DNA of 43,479 bases from a bacterium. GTDB taxonomy: Bacteria; Vulcanimicrobiota; Xenobia; Xenobiales; Xenobiaceae. Position 1 is the stretch's first letter, and each line of letters starts with the position of its first letter. Positions 8,567 to 15,655 of the stretch are shown piece by piece. The notes beneath the pieces were generated by a model, which was not told the DNA's origin, ran no database searches, and saw only the letters and a program-made list of their open reading frames with translations. The translations under genes were made by a program, and so were the position numbers. The stretch spans positions 1 to 43,479 of the forward strand of contig JAFTAM010000094.1 of the NCBI GenBank assembly GCA_017458675.1, given 5' to 3'.

Positions 8567-10036
8567 ATGTACGATGAAGAACTGTTTGCCAAAATACGCG
8601 AAGATTTCCCGGTTCTGAAGCAAAAGGTCAACGGGCGTCCTTTGACCTATTTAGACAGCGCCGCCTCGGCCCAGCAGCCCGAGCCGGTGATAGAGGAAGT
8701 CTGCAGCTTCCTGCGCACGAGTTATGCCAATATACACCGAGGTCTGTACGATCTTTCGGAAAACTCTACCCGCCTTTACGACGAAGCTCGGCAGACTGTC
8801 GCAGATTTTATCGGCGTGCGCGATACTCCGACCGTAATTTTTACCCGCAACACCACGGAATCGCTCAATTTAATCGCCTATACCTACGGAGAAGCCAACA
8901 TTGAAGAGGGCGACAGCATCGCCCTTCCGGTTCTGGAACATCACTCCAATTTAGTGGTCTGGCAGCAGCTGGCGCTGCGCAAAAAAGCAATCCTGCGCTG
9001 GATTGAAATCAAGCCCGACGGCACTTTGGACTTAGACAGCCTGGACAAGGCCCTGAGCTTTAAGCCCAAAATTCTGGCTTTCGCCTGGGTTTCCAACGTC
9101 TTCGGCACTATAAATCCCGTACAGGAGATCGTCAGACGCGCCCGGGCCTCCGGCCCCGTTACCATCGTTCTCGACGGCGCTCAGGGAGTTCCCCACCTCA
9201 AGACCGATCTTAAGGAGCTGGGAGTGGACTTTTTCGCCTTTTCCGGCCATAAAATGCTGGGACCGACCGGCATCGGCTGCCTGTGGGGGCGCCGCCGTCT
9301 TCTGGAAAAGATGCCCGCTTTTCTCTTCGGCGGCAGCATGATCTCCTCGGTAAAGAGAGAGAAATCGTCCTGGGACGTATTGCCCAACAAATTTGAAGCC
9401 GGCACTCCCAATATCAGCGGAGCTATCGGCCTGGCCGCCGCCTGCCGCTATTTGAGCAAGATCGGCATGGATCAGGTGCGCGCCCACGACCAGGCCCTGA
9501 TGAGCTATGCCATAGACAGATTAAACGACGTCGAGGGAGCGGAAATTCTGGGTCCCCTGGACGTAACTGAGCGCTGCGGCGCGCTCTCCTTCTACTTTAA
9601 GGGCCTCCACCCTCACGACATCGCCACCGTCCTGGCTAAAGAAGGAGTCTGCGTGCGGGCAGGCCATCACTGCTGCCAGCCGCTCATGCGCGATATCGGC
9701 ATGAAGGGCACCACCAGAGCCAGCTTCTACGTCTACAACAATTTTGAAGATATCGACCGCCTGGCGGAAGCTCTCGGCCAAGTGGGAAAGATTTTCCCCG
9801 AATCCCCCTGCTCCCCCGGCTGCGCCGGAAACAGGCTCAAGGTCATGGTCCAGAGCGGCCATCATCTTTTGGGCCCGGTCTGCTGCAGCTCCGGCTGCTG
9901 CCAGAACGACTGCTCGGATATGCCTTCCAGCCGCGCTTTGGGGAACACCATGGATTCCTGTTCGCCCACCCTGCGCGCCGGCCGGCCTGAGCCTATCGAC
10001 CTGACCAATATTAAAATAACCCCTCTCAATAAATAA
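8567..10036 (+). CDS. sufS: SufS cysteine desulfurase with Cys-rich C-terminal tail
   Basis: Pyridoxal-phosphate enzyme that takes sulfur from cysteine, leaving alanine, and passes it as persulfide to the SUF machinery. The PLP lysine is Lys229 in FSGHKMLGPTG. The persulfide cysteine is Cys369 in RAGHHCCQP, with an extra Cys370 directly after it. The N-terminal PVLKQKVNGRPLTYLDSAAS segment and HRGLYDLS are typical of group II desulfurases. Those are usually 405-415 residues; this one has 489. Residues 404-489 form an extension with eight cysteines (415, 419, 439, 440, 444, 445, 449, 465), including CxxxC and CC-xxx-CC-xxx-C spacing and an HH pair at 432-433. No stop or frameshift separates tail from enzyme. 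The tail could bind metal or act as a built-in sulfur relay; I know no standard name for it. Ribosome binding site AAGGA is at good spacing. Confidence 0.95.
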   Translation: MYDEELFAKIREDFPVLKQKVNGRPLTYLDSAASAQQPEPVIEEVCSFLRTSYANIHRGLYDLSENSTRLYDEARQTVADFIGVRDTPTVIFTRNTTESLNLIAYTYGEANIEEGDSIALPVLEHHSNLVVWQQLALRKKAILRWIEIKPDGTLDLDSLDKALSFKPKILAFAWVSNVFGTINPVQEIVRRARASGPVTIVLDGAQGVPHLKTDLKELGVDFFAFSGHKMLGPTGIGCLWGRRRLLEKMPAFLFGGSMISSVKREKSSWDVLPNKFEAGTPNISGAIGLAAACRYLSKIGMDQVRAHDQALMSYAIDRLNDVEGAEILGPLDVTERCGALSFYFKGLHPHDIATVLAKEGVCVRAGHHCCQPLMRDIGMKGTTRASFYVYNNFEDIDRLAEALGQVGKIFPESPCSPGCAGNRLKVMVQSGHHLLGPVCCSSGCCQNDCSDMPSSRALGNTMDSCSPTLRAGRPEPIDLTNIKITPLNK

Positions 10037-10061
10037 CTTTGCCCATTAGGTAGCTTTTTTT

Positions 10062-10553
10062 ATGACAGATTACAGCGACAGCTTCATCAATGACGATTTA
10101 TACCGTCAAATCATTATCGATCATTACAACCGTCCCCATAACCACTGCCGGCTGCCCCACGCCAGCCACTCCCTGGAGGGCGAAAACGCCAGCTGCGGCG
10201 ACCACATAGAGCTCGACCTGCTTATAGAGAACGGCATAATCAAGGACGTGGGCTTCGGCGGCGAGGGCTGCTCTATATTTACGGCTTCGGCCTCGATTCT
10301 GACCGACATGATCAAAGGCAAAACCGTCAGCGAAGCCGCCGAGCTGGCCAAAGCCTTCAAAGCCCGCTTAAGCGCGCATACCAATCCGAAAATAGCTCAG
10401 ACGGCGGAGGATATAGATTTAGGAGAACTCGAAGCGCTGGACGGCGTGCGCGACTACCCGGTCCGCATTAAATGCGCTCTCCTGAGCTGGGAGACTTTGC
10501 TGCAGACCATAGGCCCCGAGCCTGAAGAAGCCGAAGACGAAAGTGAGATTTAA
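10062..10553 (+). CDS. sufU: SufU, zinc-dependent sulfur transfer protein
   Basis: SufU-type NifU/IscU-fold protein that accepts persulfide sulfur from SufS by zinc ligand exchange and hands it to SufBCD. The three expected cysteines are present: Cys45 in ENASCGD, Cys70 in GEGCSIF and Cys138 in RIKCALLSW, plus the conserved Asp47. The segment between the second and third cysteines is longer than in IscU, as expected for SufU. At 163 residues it has family length, with a short acidic tail. It begins 25 bp after sufS and is followed within 4 bp by sufT. Confidence 0.95.
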   Translation: MTDYSDSFINDDLYRQIIIDHYNRPHNHCRLPHASHSLEGENASCGDHIELDLLIENGIIKDVGFGGEGCSIFTASASILTDMIKGKTVSEAAELAKAFKARLSAHTNPKIAQTAEDIDLGELEALDGVRDYPVRIKCALLSWETLLQTIGPEPEEAEDESEI

Positions 10554-10557
10554 CAAA

Positions 10558-10944
10558 ATGACCGAAGCCTCTGAAAATATGCCTCTTCCCCCTTCCCCCG
10601 ATCCGACGCCCCAGCCGGATAAAAAAGAGGGTAAATTCCCCGACGAAGGCCAAGTTCTCGACGCTCTCCAGGAGGTTCTGGACCCGGAAATCGGCCTTAG
10701 CATAGTAGAGCTGGGCCTGGTCTATGATATAATCTGCACCAAGGCCACCGGAACCGTCGACGTCAAAATGACCCTGACCAGCCCCGGCTGTCCTTTAGGT
10801 CCGGAGATGACCGGCGCGGCCTATATGATTATCATGCGCCTGCCTCAGGTTAAGGAATGCCACATAGATCTGGTCTGGGAGCCCATGTGGGATCCCCAGG
10901 TCAATCCCACCGAGGAAGCCCGCGCCTATCTGGGCATCTGGTAA
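10558..10944 (+). CDS. sufT: SufT / MIP18-family (DUF59) Fe-S maturation factor
   Basis: Small DUF59 (MIP18/SufT) protein, which helps Fe-S cluster maturation or delivery in many bacteria. The domain runs from VLDALQEVLDPEIG through VELGLVYDI to SPGCPLG, containing the conserved DPE and the cysteine of the TSPGCP motif. It ends LVWEPMWDPQ. I choose the ATG at 10558, giving 128 residues; an in-frame GTG at 10543 would overlap the end of sufU by 11 bases. The first 25 residues are Pro/Ser-rich and not part of the domain. Last gene of the suf operon, followed by a terminator. Confidence 0.9.
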   Translation: MTEASENMPLPPSPDPTPQPDKKEGKFPDEGQVLDALQEVLDPEIGLSIVELGLVYDIICTKATGTVDVKMTLTSPGCPLGPEMTGAAYMIIMRLPQVKECHIDLVWEPMWDPQVNPTEEARAYLGIW

Positions 10945-10975
10945 TCAGGCGGCCCCGGATAACCGGCGGCAAAAC

Positions 10976-11012
10976 AAAAAACGGATCTGCATTCAGCGCA
11001 GGTCCATTTTTT
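10976..11012 (+). terminator. Terminator of the suf operon
   Basis: GGATCTGC (10983-10990) pairs with GCAGGTCC (10998-11005), with one G-T pair and a 7-base loop, flanked by an A-run and a T-run (11007-11012). The tails make it usable in both directions, for sufT and for the convergent DUF6273 gene. Confidence 0.8.
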
Positions 11013-11048
11013 AATTTACGCTTAAGAAAAACCGTTATGGGCGCCGCT

Positions 11049-11690
11049 TCAGTAAGCTATGCGTATGGCCGGGCGAATGCAGTTATGGGCAAAATCGGCT
11101 TCCATCTCATAAGCGCCGCCTCCGTAGCTTATAACTGAACATTTATCTGCTTCTTTCGGATCAGTACGCAGCCACCAGCAGCAGTCGCCCTGATCGTCGC
11201 AGTAACCGCCGCGGGAAAAGGCATAGGCGGTAATCTGACAGCGCCGCTCGGAAATGGCCGGCAGATATCTGTCGAGCTCATCTTTGCTTAAAATAAAGAC
11301 GCGTTCCTGCGGCTCGGCTCCGGAATGGCCTGCGGGCAGAAGGCGCTCAAGCTCCTCTGACGTAAAAGCCTCCTGCAGAAAATCGCCGTTGAGCCAGCGC
11401 CTAAGCTCCGAAGCCTCCCAGCCGGGGTTGACCGTCAGGCTGTGATAAGGGCGGCAGTCCAAGCCCTTTTTGGAAATGAGCAGAGCCTGGCGCTTTTCGA
11501 TATCGACTTCGGCGATGAGCCAGCGTATGGGTTTAACCGCGCAGGGCGGTTCGTTTCCGGCAGGAAGCGGCGCGCCGCCGAGCTCGGCCCGATGCTGTCG
11601 GCGCACTTTCTTTTTATCTATCAGTCCCTGAGGATAGCGGCCTAATTCATAAGTAAGACCGGCTCTAAAGGCTCTCTTTGTACTGCTCAT
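11049..11690 (-). CDS. DUF6273 domain protein
   Basis: A 213-residue protein with the DUF6273 pattern: PIRWLIAEVD, then ALLISKKGLDCRPY, a WLNGDF segment with AFTSEE, VFILSKDE and finally CCWWLRTD with CIRPAIRI. This domain is common in secreted or repeat-rich proteins of gut bacteria. It resembles formylglycine-generating-enzyme-like folds, and its biochemical role is unknown. There is no signal peptide. It starts 39 bp after the gspC-like gene on the same strand, so the two are probably co-transcribed, though no functional link is established. It converges on the suf operon across a shared terminator. Confidence 0.75.
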   Translation of the reverse strand: MSSTKRAFRAGLTYELGRYPQGLIDKKKVRRQHRAELGGAPLPAGNEPPCAVKPIRWLIAEVDIEKRQALLISKKGLDCRPYHSLTVNPGWEASELRRWLNGDFLQEAFTSEELERLLPAGHSGAEPQERVFILSKDELDRYLPAISERRCQITAYAFSRGGYCDDQGDCCWWLRTDPKEADKCSVISYGGGAYEMEADFAHNCIRPAIRIAY

Positions 11691-11729
11691 AGCTTATCTG
11701 CGCCTCCGCGAATAAAGTTTGCTGAAAGA

Positions 11730-12719
11730 TTACTTTCCGAGCTCGTAGCGGATCGTCTGTTCTTCTCCGCCGCGCTCCAGAACAAATTCAAAACTGGAAG
11801 CGTTGCGCAGCGTCATATAGCCGCGGAACATCTCTTCGGCGCTGCGGGTAGGCACGCCGTTAATGGAAAGCATGACGTCGTTATTCTTTACTCCCATGCG
11901 GGCCAGCAGGTTATCTCTGGTTCTGAAGCTTATCCGCGTTCCGTAGGGCGTGCCGTCGCGCTCTTCGGGAACGACGCGGAGCTGTTTGGCCATCTCGGCG
12001 GAGTTGTCCAGAGCCTGCCTGATGTCGGCGGCGGTTACCTTAGCTTCTTCTTTGCCCTTCTCGTCGGCGCCGGCCTGTTCCTCACCGTCCTCTTCGGACT
12101 CTCCCTCTTTTTCTTCCTCGGCCGTAATGCGCTTCTTCACAATAGCCTTGGAGCTTTTGCTCTTGCCTTTTTTGCCGCCGTCGTCGTTGGTCATACTGTC
12201 GGCGATAAAAAGAATCTCGTCGGTATCGCTTTCAAAACGGGCCCAGGCGTAATCTACCTCTACCAGTATATAGTTGCCCAGTTCTTCTCCCAATCCCACC
12301 AAAACATCGGTACCGTCGTCCAAAGCCAGCAGAGCGGCCCGATTGTAATCGGAGATCAGCGTCCCTTCCAGCACGGCCTGCTCCATGCGGATTTTGACCT
12401 CCTTGTCTTTGCCCTTCTTCTGAGCCTCCTTCTTTTCCAGCTGACCTCCGGAGCTTACCGACTTTTTGCGGTCGGACGGCTTAATTTTGGGCTTGAGAGG
12501 CTCAGGCTGACGGAAAGCGGAAGTAACGTCGTCGGCAGAACTTGAAGACAGCGAAGGGATCCTCCCGCTGTGCTCGCCGCCGGATACGGAAACCGGCAAA
12601 GGATCCTTCGAAAAAACACGATCTAAGGAGGCGGCGCTTATATCGGCGCACAGAGCGGCGGAACCGACGATTAAGCACCAGCTGATAATTTTACTGAAAT
12701 TGAGAGACATAAGAGGCAT
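11730..12719 (-). CDS. gspC: GspC-like type II secretion inner-membrane protein
   Basis: Probable GspC, the inner-membrane component that contacts the secretin through its periplasmic domain and helps recruit substrates. A hydrophobic segment at about residues 10-28 would anchor it. A charged Ser/Lys linker follows. Then comes the homology-region-like domain (LEGTLISDYNRAALLALDDG ... ADSMTNDD), a second acidic/Lys-rich linker, and a C-terminal PDZ-like domain (ARMGVKNNDVMLSINGVPT ... FEFVLERGGEE). At 329 residues it is slightly long because of the two low-complexity linkers. It is divergent from gspL, unusual because gspC normally starts the operon on the same strand as gspD. An in-frame ATG nine bases downstream is an alternative start. 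Confidence 0.75.
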   Translation of the reverse strand: MPLMSLNFSKIISWCLIVGSAALCADISAASLDRVFSKDPLPVSVSGGEHSGRIPSLSSSSADDVTSAFRQPEPLKPKIKPSDRKKSVSSGGQLEKKEAQKKGKDKEVKIRMEQAVLEGTLISDYNRAALLALDDGTDVLVGLGEELGNYILVEVDYAWARFESDTDEILFIADSMTNDDGGKKGKSKSSKAIVKKRITAEEEKEGESEEDGEEQAGADEKGKEEAKVTAADIRQALDNSAEMAKQLRVVPEERDGTPYGTRISFRTRDNLLARMGVKNNDVMLSINGVPTRSAEEMFRGYMTLRNASSFEFVLERGGEEQTIRYELGK

Positions 12720-12967
12720 ATTTTACAAGCCAGCATTCAAAACCCTTCTGCAGATCCTGCCGGTTTTTCTCCGCAGGCCGAATGTTCCGAAGCGGCCGGC
12801 GAGGCGGAATACCGCCCCGCTTCTCCTGCGCAGAATCCGGACGTCCGGAGCCGCTGATGAAATAAATAAATTAAACAAGGTTTGCAGAATATCTATGCAG
12901 AAGGTATGCAGGTTATTAGATTTTGACTTCAGAGTTATTATTATTCCATACTGCAGCGAGTTGCTGA

Positions 12968-14299
12968 ATGTTTAGAGCTTCAGGTATAGATTTAGGTAAA
13001 AACGGAAACCGCGCGGTGTCTGTGGGCGCCTTTTGGGGAGCGGTCAAAAAAGAAACGGAGCCTCCGTCAGGTATGCCGTCAACTGCGGCCGTGCCCTCGG
13101 ATAAGCTGACTTTCAGGACCTTGAATGTTCCGAACACCAGCCGCGATATTCAAGAGAGCGTGATCCGCGAGGAACTCATGCTGTCGCTGCCTTTTTCTAT
13201 TGAAGAGACCTCTTGGGATTGGGTTGTCAACGACGACGTCGCTACAGTTTTCATCGTTTTAAATCAGGATCTGCGCTCCTTCAGAGAGCGTCTCGGCAAA
13301 GACGCGCTTATAGACGCCGAACCCCTCTCCTATCTGCGCCTGATGAAGGCCGCCAAAACGGAAGAAGCCCTGATCTTCGATTTCGGTGCCTCCCGCACGA
13401 GCGTGTGCGCCGTCAAGTCCGGCTGCCTGGACTGGGTAAAGGTGTCTTTTAAAGGCGGCGACTATTTAAATAAAGAGATCGCCAAAAGATACGACATAAC
13501 CCCGGAGGAAGCCGAACAGCACAAGATAGCTCTGGGTACGGAGGAGCCGGTCTGCCGCCAGTGGCTGAACGATTTAGCCGCCTACAATCTGCTGGTCAAG
13601 CCCGTGCCGTTCGATAAAGTATTCATCTGCGGAGGCGGCGCTCAGATGAAAGGTCTGGAGCTCGAACTGGGGACTCTGCTGGGACAAACCGTTCAGCCCA
13701 TACCTCTTCCGGACGGATTGAGCCCTTATTGCGACGCCTCCGCCTATGGCGCGGCTCTGGCCTCGAAAAGCAAATATCCGCACATCTCTCTGGAGGAAGT
13801 CGAGCCTGAGAAGTCCGATCTTCCCTGGAAATATGCAGTCTGGCTGCTGGTCATTTTAGCCCTGGCCAGCGTAAATCTGGAGCTGCGCAAGGCCAATGCC
13901 GAAAGCGTCGTACAGAAACAGGTAGCCGCCTATCAGGAAGCGGCCAAGCCCATCCTCCCCAAGCTGGCTGAGATGCAGCCGGAGACCTATCAAAAGGAGC
14001 TGGACGCTTTAACCGAAAAAAATCTGAGAAACACTCTGCTGCTGCCCGACAGTCTTCTGCAGAACATGGCCAGACTGGCCAAGCCTCTCAAAGACGCGCC
14101 CTCCATGGAAATCCGCCGCCTGGAACTCAAAGGCGAGCAGGAGAATCCCAGCCTGATAATATCCGGTCAGACGGGCACGCTGCAGCAGGTTGAAGAATTC
14201 CGCAAATCCACTGAAGACATAATTAAAGGGCCGGAAATCATCGACAGCCGTAAAAACCGCGCCGGCGTAATTACCTTTTCCATAGAAGGCAGGCTGTGA
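12968..14299 (+). CDS. gspL: GspL/PilM-like type II secretion protein
   Basis: Inner-membrane GspL-type protein that links the secretion ATPase GspE to the periplasmic part of the machine. Residues 1-280 form an actin-like PilM fold beginning ASGIDLGKNGNRAVSV. LIFDFGASRTSVCAV (second phosphate loop) and VFICGGGAQMKGLE match the PilM/FtsA pattern. One membrane segment at about 292-308 (YAVWLLVILALASVNLELR) is followed by a periplasmic region with coiled-coil character. At 443 residues it fits GspL. First gene of gspL-M-N-D-E-F; gspM starts 7 bp after the stop. No strong ribosome binding site precedes the ATG. Confidence 0.85.
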   Translation: MFRASGIDLGKNGNRAVSVGAFWGAVKKETEPPSGMPSTAAVPSDKLTFRTLNVPNTSRDIQESVIREELMLSLPFSIEETSWDWVVNDDVATVFIVLNQDLRSFRERLGKDALIDAEPLSYLRLMKAAKTEEALIFDFGASRTSVCAVKSGCLDWVKVSFKGGDYLNKEIAKRYDITPEEAEQHKIALGTEEPVCRQWLNDLAAYNLLVKPVPFDKVFICGGGAQMKGLELELGTLLGQTVQPIPLPDGLSPYCDASAYGAALASKSKYPHISLEEVEPEKSDLPWKYAVWLLVILALASVNLELRKANAESVVQKQVAAYQEAAKPILPKLAEMQPETYQKELDALTEKNLRNTLLLPDSLLQNMARLAKPLKDAPSMEIRRLELKGEQENPSLIISGQTGTLQQVEEFRKSTEDIIKGPEIIDSRKNRAGVITFSIEGRL

Positions 14300-14306
14300 G
14301 AGGCCT

Positions 14307-14759
14307 ATGAATCAGCAGCAATCCAGAAAAGTTATCTTTATAATCCTCTTGGCGCTCACAGCTCTGCTGTGGCTGTTCGTTTACGCCCTGCCCAGGCTGG
14401 ACGTCATCGCCGAAGCCGAGCTCAGAGCCGAAACTCTGCGCAGGGAACGCAGCAGCATCGTCCGTTCTCTCCAGGACTTTGCCGATTCAAACTACGAGCG
14501 TCCCAACCCGGAGCCCAACACTTCGGCCTGGATGAGCAGACACGCCTTAAAGGGGCTCGATAAAAACATTGAGGCTAACGCCCCTTATAAAAACAGTCAG
14601 GGCGTGCAGATAAAGCTCAGAGCCGTCACCGCTAAGGATATTACCGAAATTCTGGACTCAATGCGTTCGGTGAATTTGATTATCAAAACCTTTAAGCTCA
14701 GCGACCCCGACGGAGACGGCAAGTGGAATCTTGAATTTATGGCCGAGGTACCCTCATGA
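14307..14759 (+). CDS. gspM: GspM/PilO-like type II secretion protein
   Basis: A 150-residue bitopic membrane protein: a single N-terminal membrane segment (residues 8-29, IFIILLALTALLWLFVYAL), a short coiled coil, and a small periplasmic domain ending LEFMAEVPS. Size, topology and position between gspL and gspN identify it as GspM (PilO-like), which pairs with GspL. Sequence similarity within this family is always low, so the call rests mainly on context. Its stop overlaps the start of gspN (ATGA at 14756-14759), indicating translational coupling. Confidence 0.75.
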   Translation: MNQQQSRKVIFIILLALTALLWLFVYALPRLDVIAEAELRAETLRRERSSIVRSLQDFADSNYERPNPEPNTSAWMSRHALKGLDKNIEANAPYKNSQGVQIKLRAVTAKDITEILDSMRSVNLIIKTFKLSDPDGDGKWNLEFMAEVPS

Positions 14760-15655
14760 AAATACTGTTGAAAATAGCCGTTTGGCTGCTGGTATTTGCG
14801 GTAGTATTGCTGATAAGGTTCCCTTACGAATCGGTATTGAGCCATGCCATGGCCAAATTGGAGGCTGACAGCGGCATCGTGGTCAACTGGCAGGACGCCC
14901 AGGTCGGCCTGGGCAGCATGAAGATGAAGGGCTTGTCGGTAAGCATCCCTTCGGGCAGCCGCTTTCAGGCCGACAAGGCCGCCGTCTCTGTTATTAAAGG
15001 CGGCATGAAGATTAAATTTACCCAGAACGATCCCACGGCCATACTTAAGCAGACCCTCAATCTGAGCGAAGCCGAAAGTATTTCTCCCTCAATGATCCCT
15101 CCCGACGAACCCGGAACGGCTTCCCTGAGGGCGGCAGCTCCTTCGGTTTTATCCTTTGAAAGCGAAAATCTGGTCGTAGATACCGGCTCTAAAAGCCTCC
15201 AAGCCATCGTTTTGAGCGGGAATATGAACATTGTGAATTACGAAGGCAAGGGAGTTATAAATTTAAAGGTTCCTTACCTGAAAATCGACGCTCTGCCCAT
15301 TCCTCTGCAGAATATCGAAATCGGCTCTACAGTGACCATGACGCCTGTCAAAGGCAAAAATAACCAGATTAAACCCTCTAAAAAGAAAAACGTCAAAAAG
15401 AAGAATCAGGAAACCGAGGCCGAGGAGACCGGAACGGAACGCACCTCCTTCAAAATCGTCAACAAAATTACTCTTTTCAACGACCAAGCCACCGGTGAAG
15501 GCATAGTTACTATGATCACCAGTCCCAGAGGCGATTCGCCTTCTTTAAACGGCGAAATAGAATTAAAAACCAAGACGCTCGGAACCCATAAGGTGCGCAT
15601 CGGCGGTACCTGGGCTAACCCGGAATGGAATTTGGCAGGAGCAAACCAGCAGTGA
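14756..15655 (+). CDS. gspN: GspN-like type II secretion protein
   Basis: A 299-residue protein with one N-terminal membrane segment (residues 5-22, LKIAVWLLVFAVVLLIRFPY) followed by an AsmA-like beta-rich periplasmic region (VNWQDAQVGLGSMKMKGLSV, then FQADKAAVSV), as seen in GspN proteins of type II systems. A Lys-rich linker lies near residues 200-222. It overlaps gspM by ATGA and its TGA overlaps the GTG start of gspD, so gspM-gspN-gspD are tightly coupled. GspN is absent from many systems and its role is poorly defined. Confidence 0.75.
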   Translation: MKILLKIAVWLLVFAVVLLIRFPYESVLSHAMAKLEADSGIVVNWQDAQVGLGSMKMKGLSVSIPSGSRFQADKAAVSVIKGGMKIKFTQNDPTAILKQTLNLSEAESISPSMIPPDEPGTASLRAAAPSVLSFESENLVVDTGSKSLQAIVLSGNMNIVNYEGKGVINLKVPYLKIDALPIPLQNIEIGSTVTMTPVKGKNNQIKPSKKKNVKKKNQETEAEETGTERTSFKIVNKITLFNDQATGEGIVTMITSPRGDSPSLNGEIELKTKTLGTHKVRIGGTWANPEWNLAGANQQ

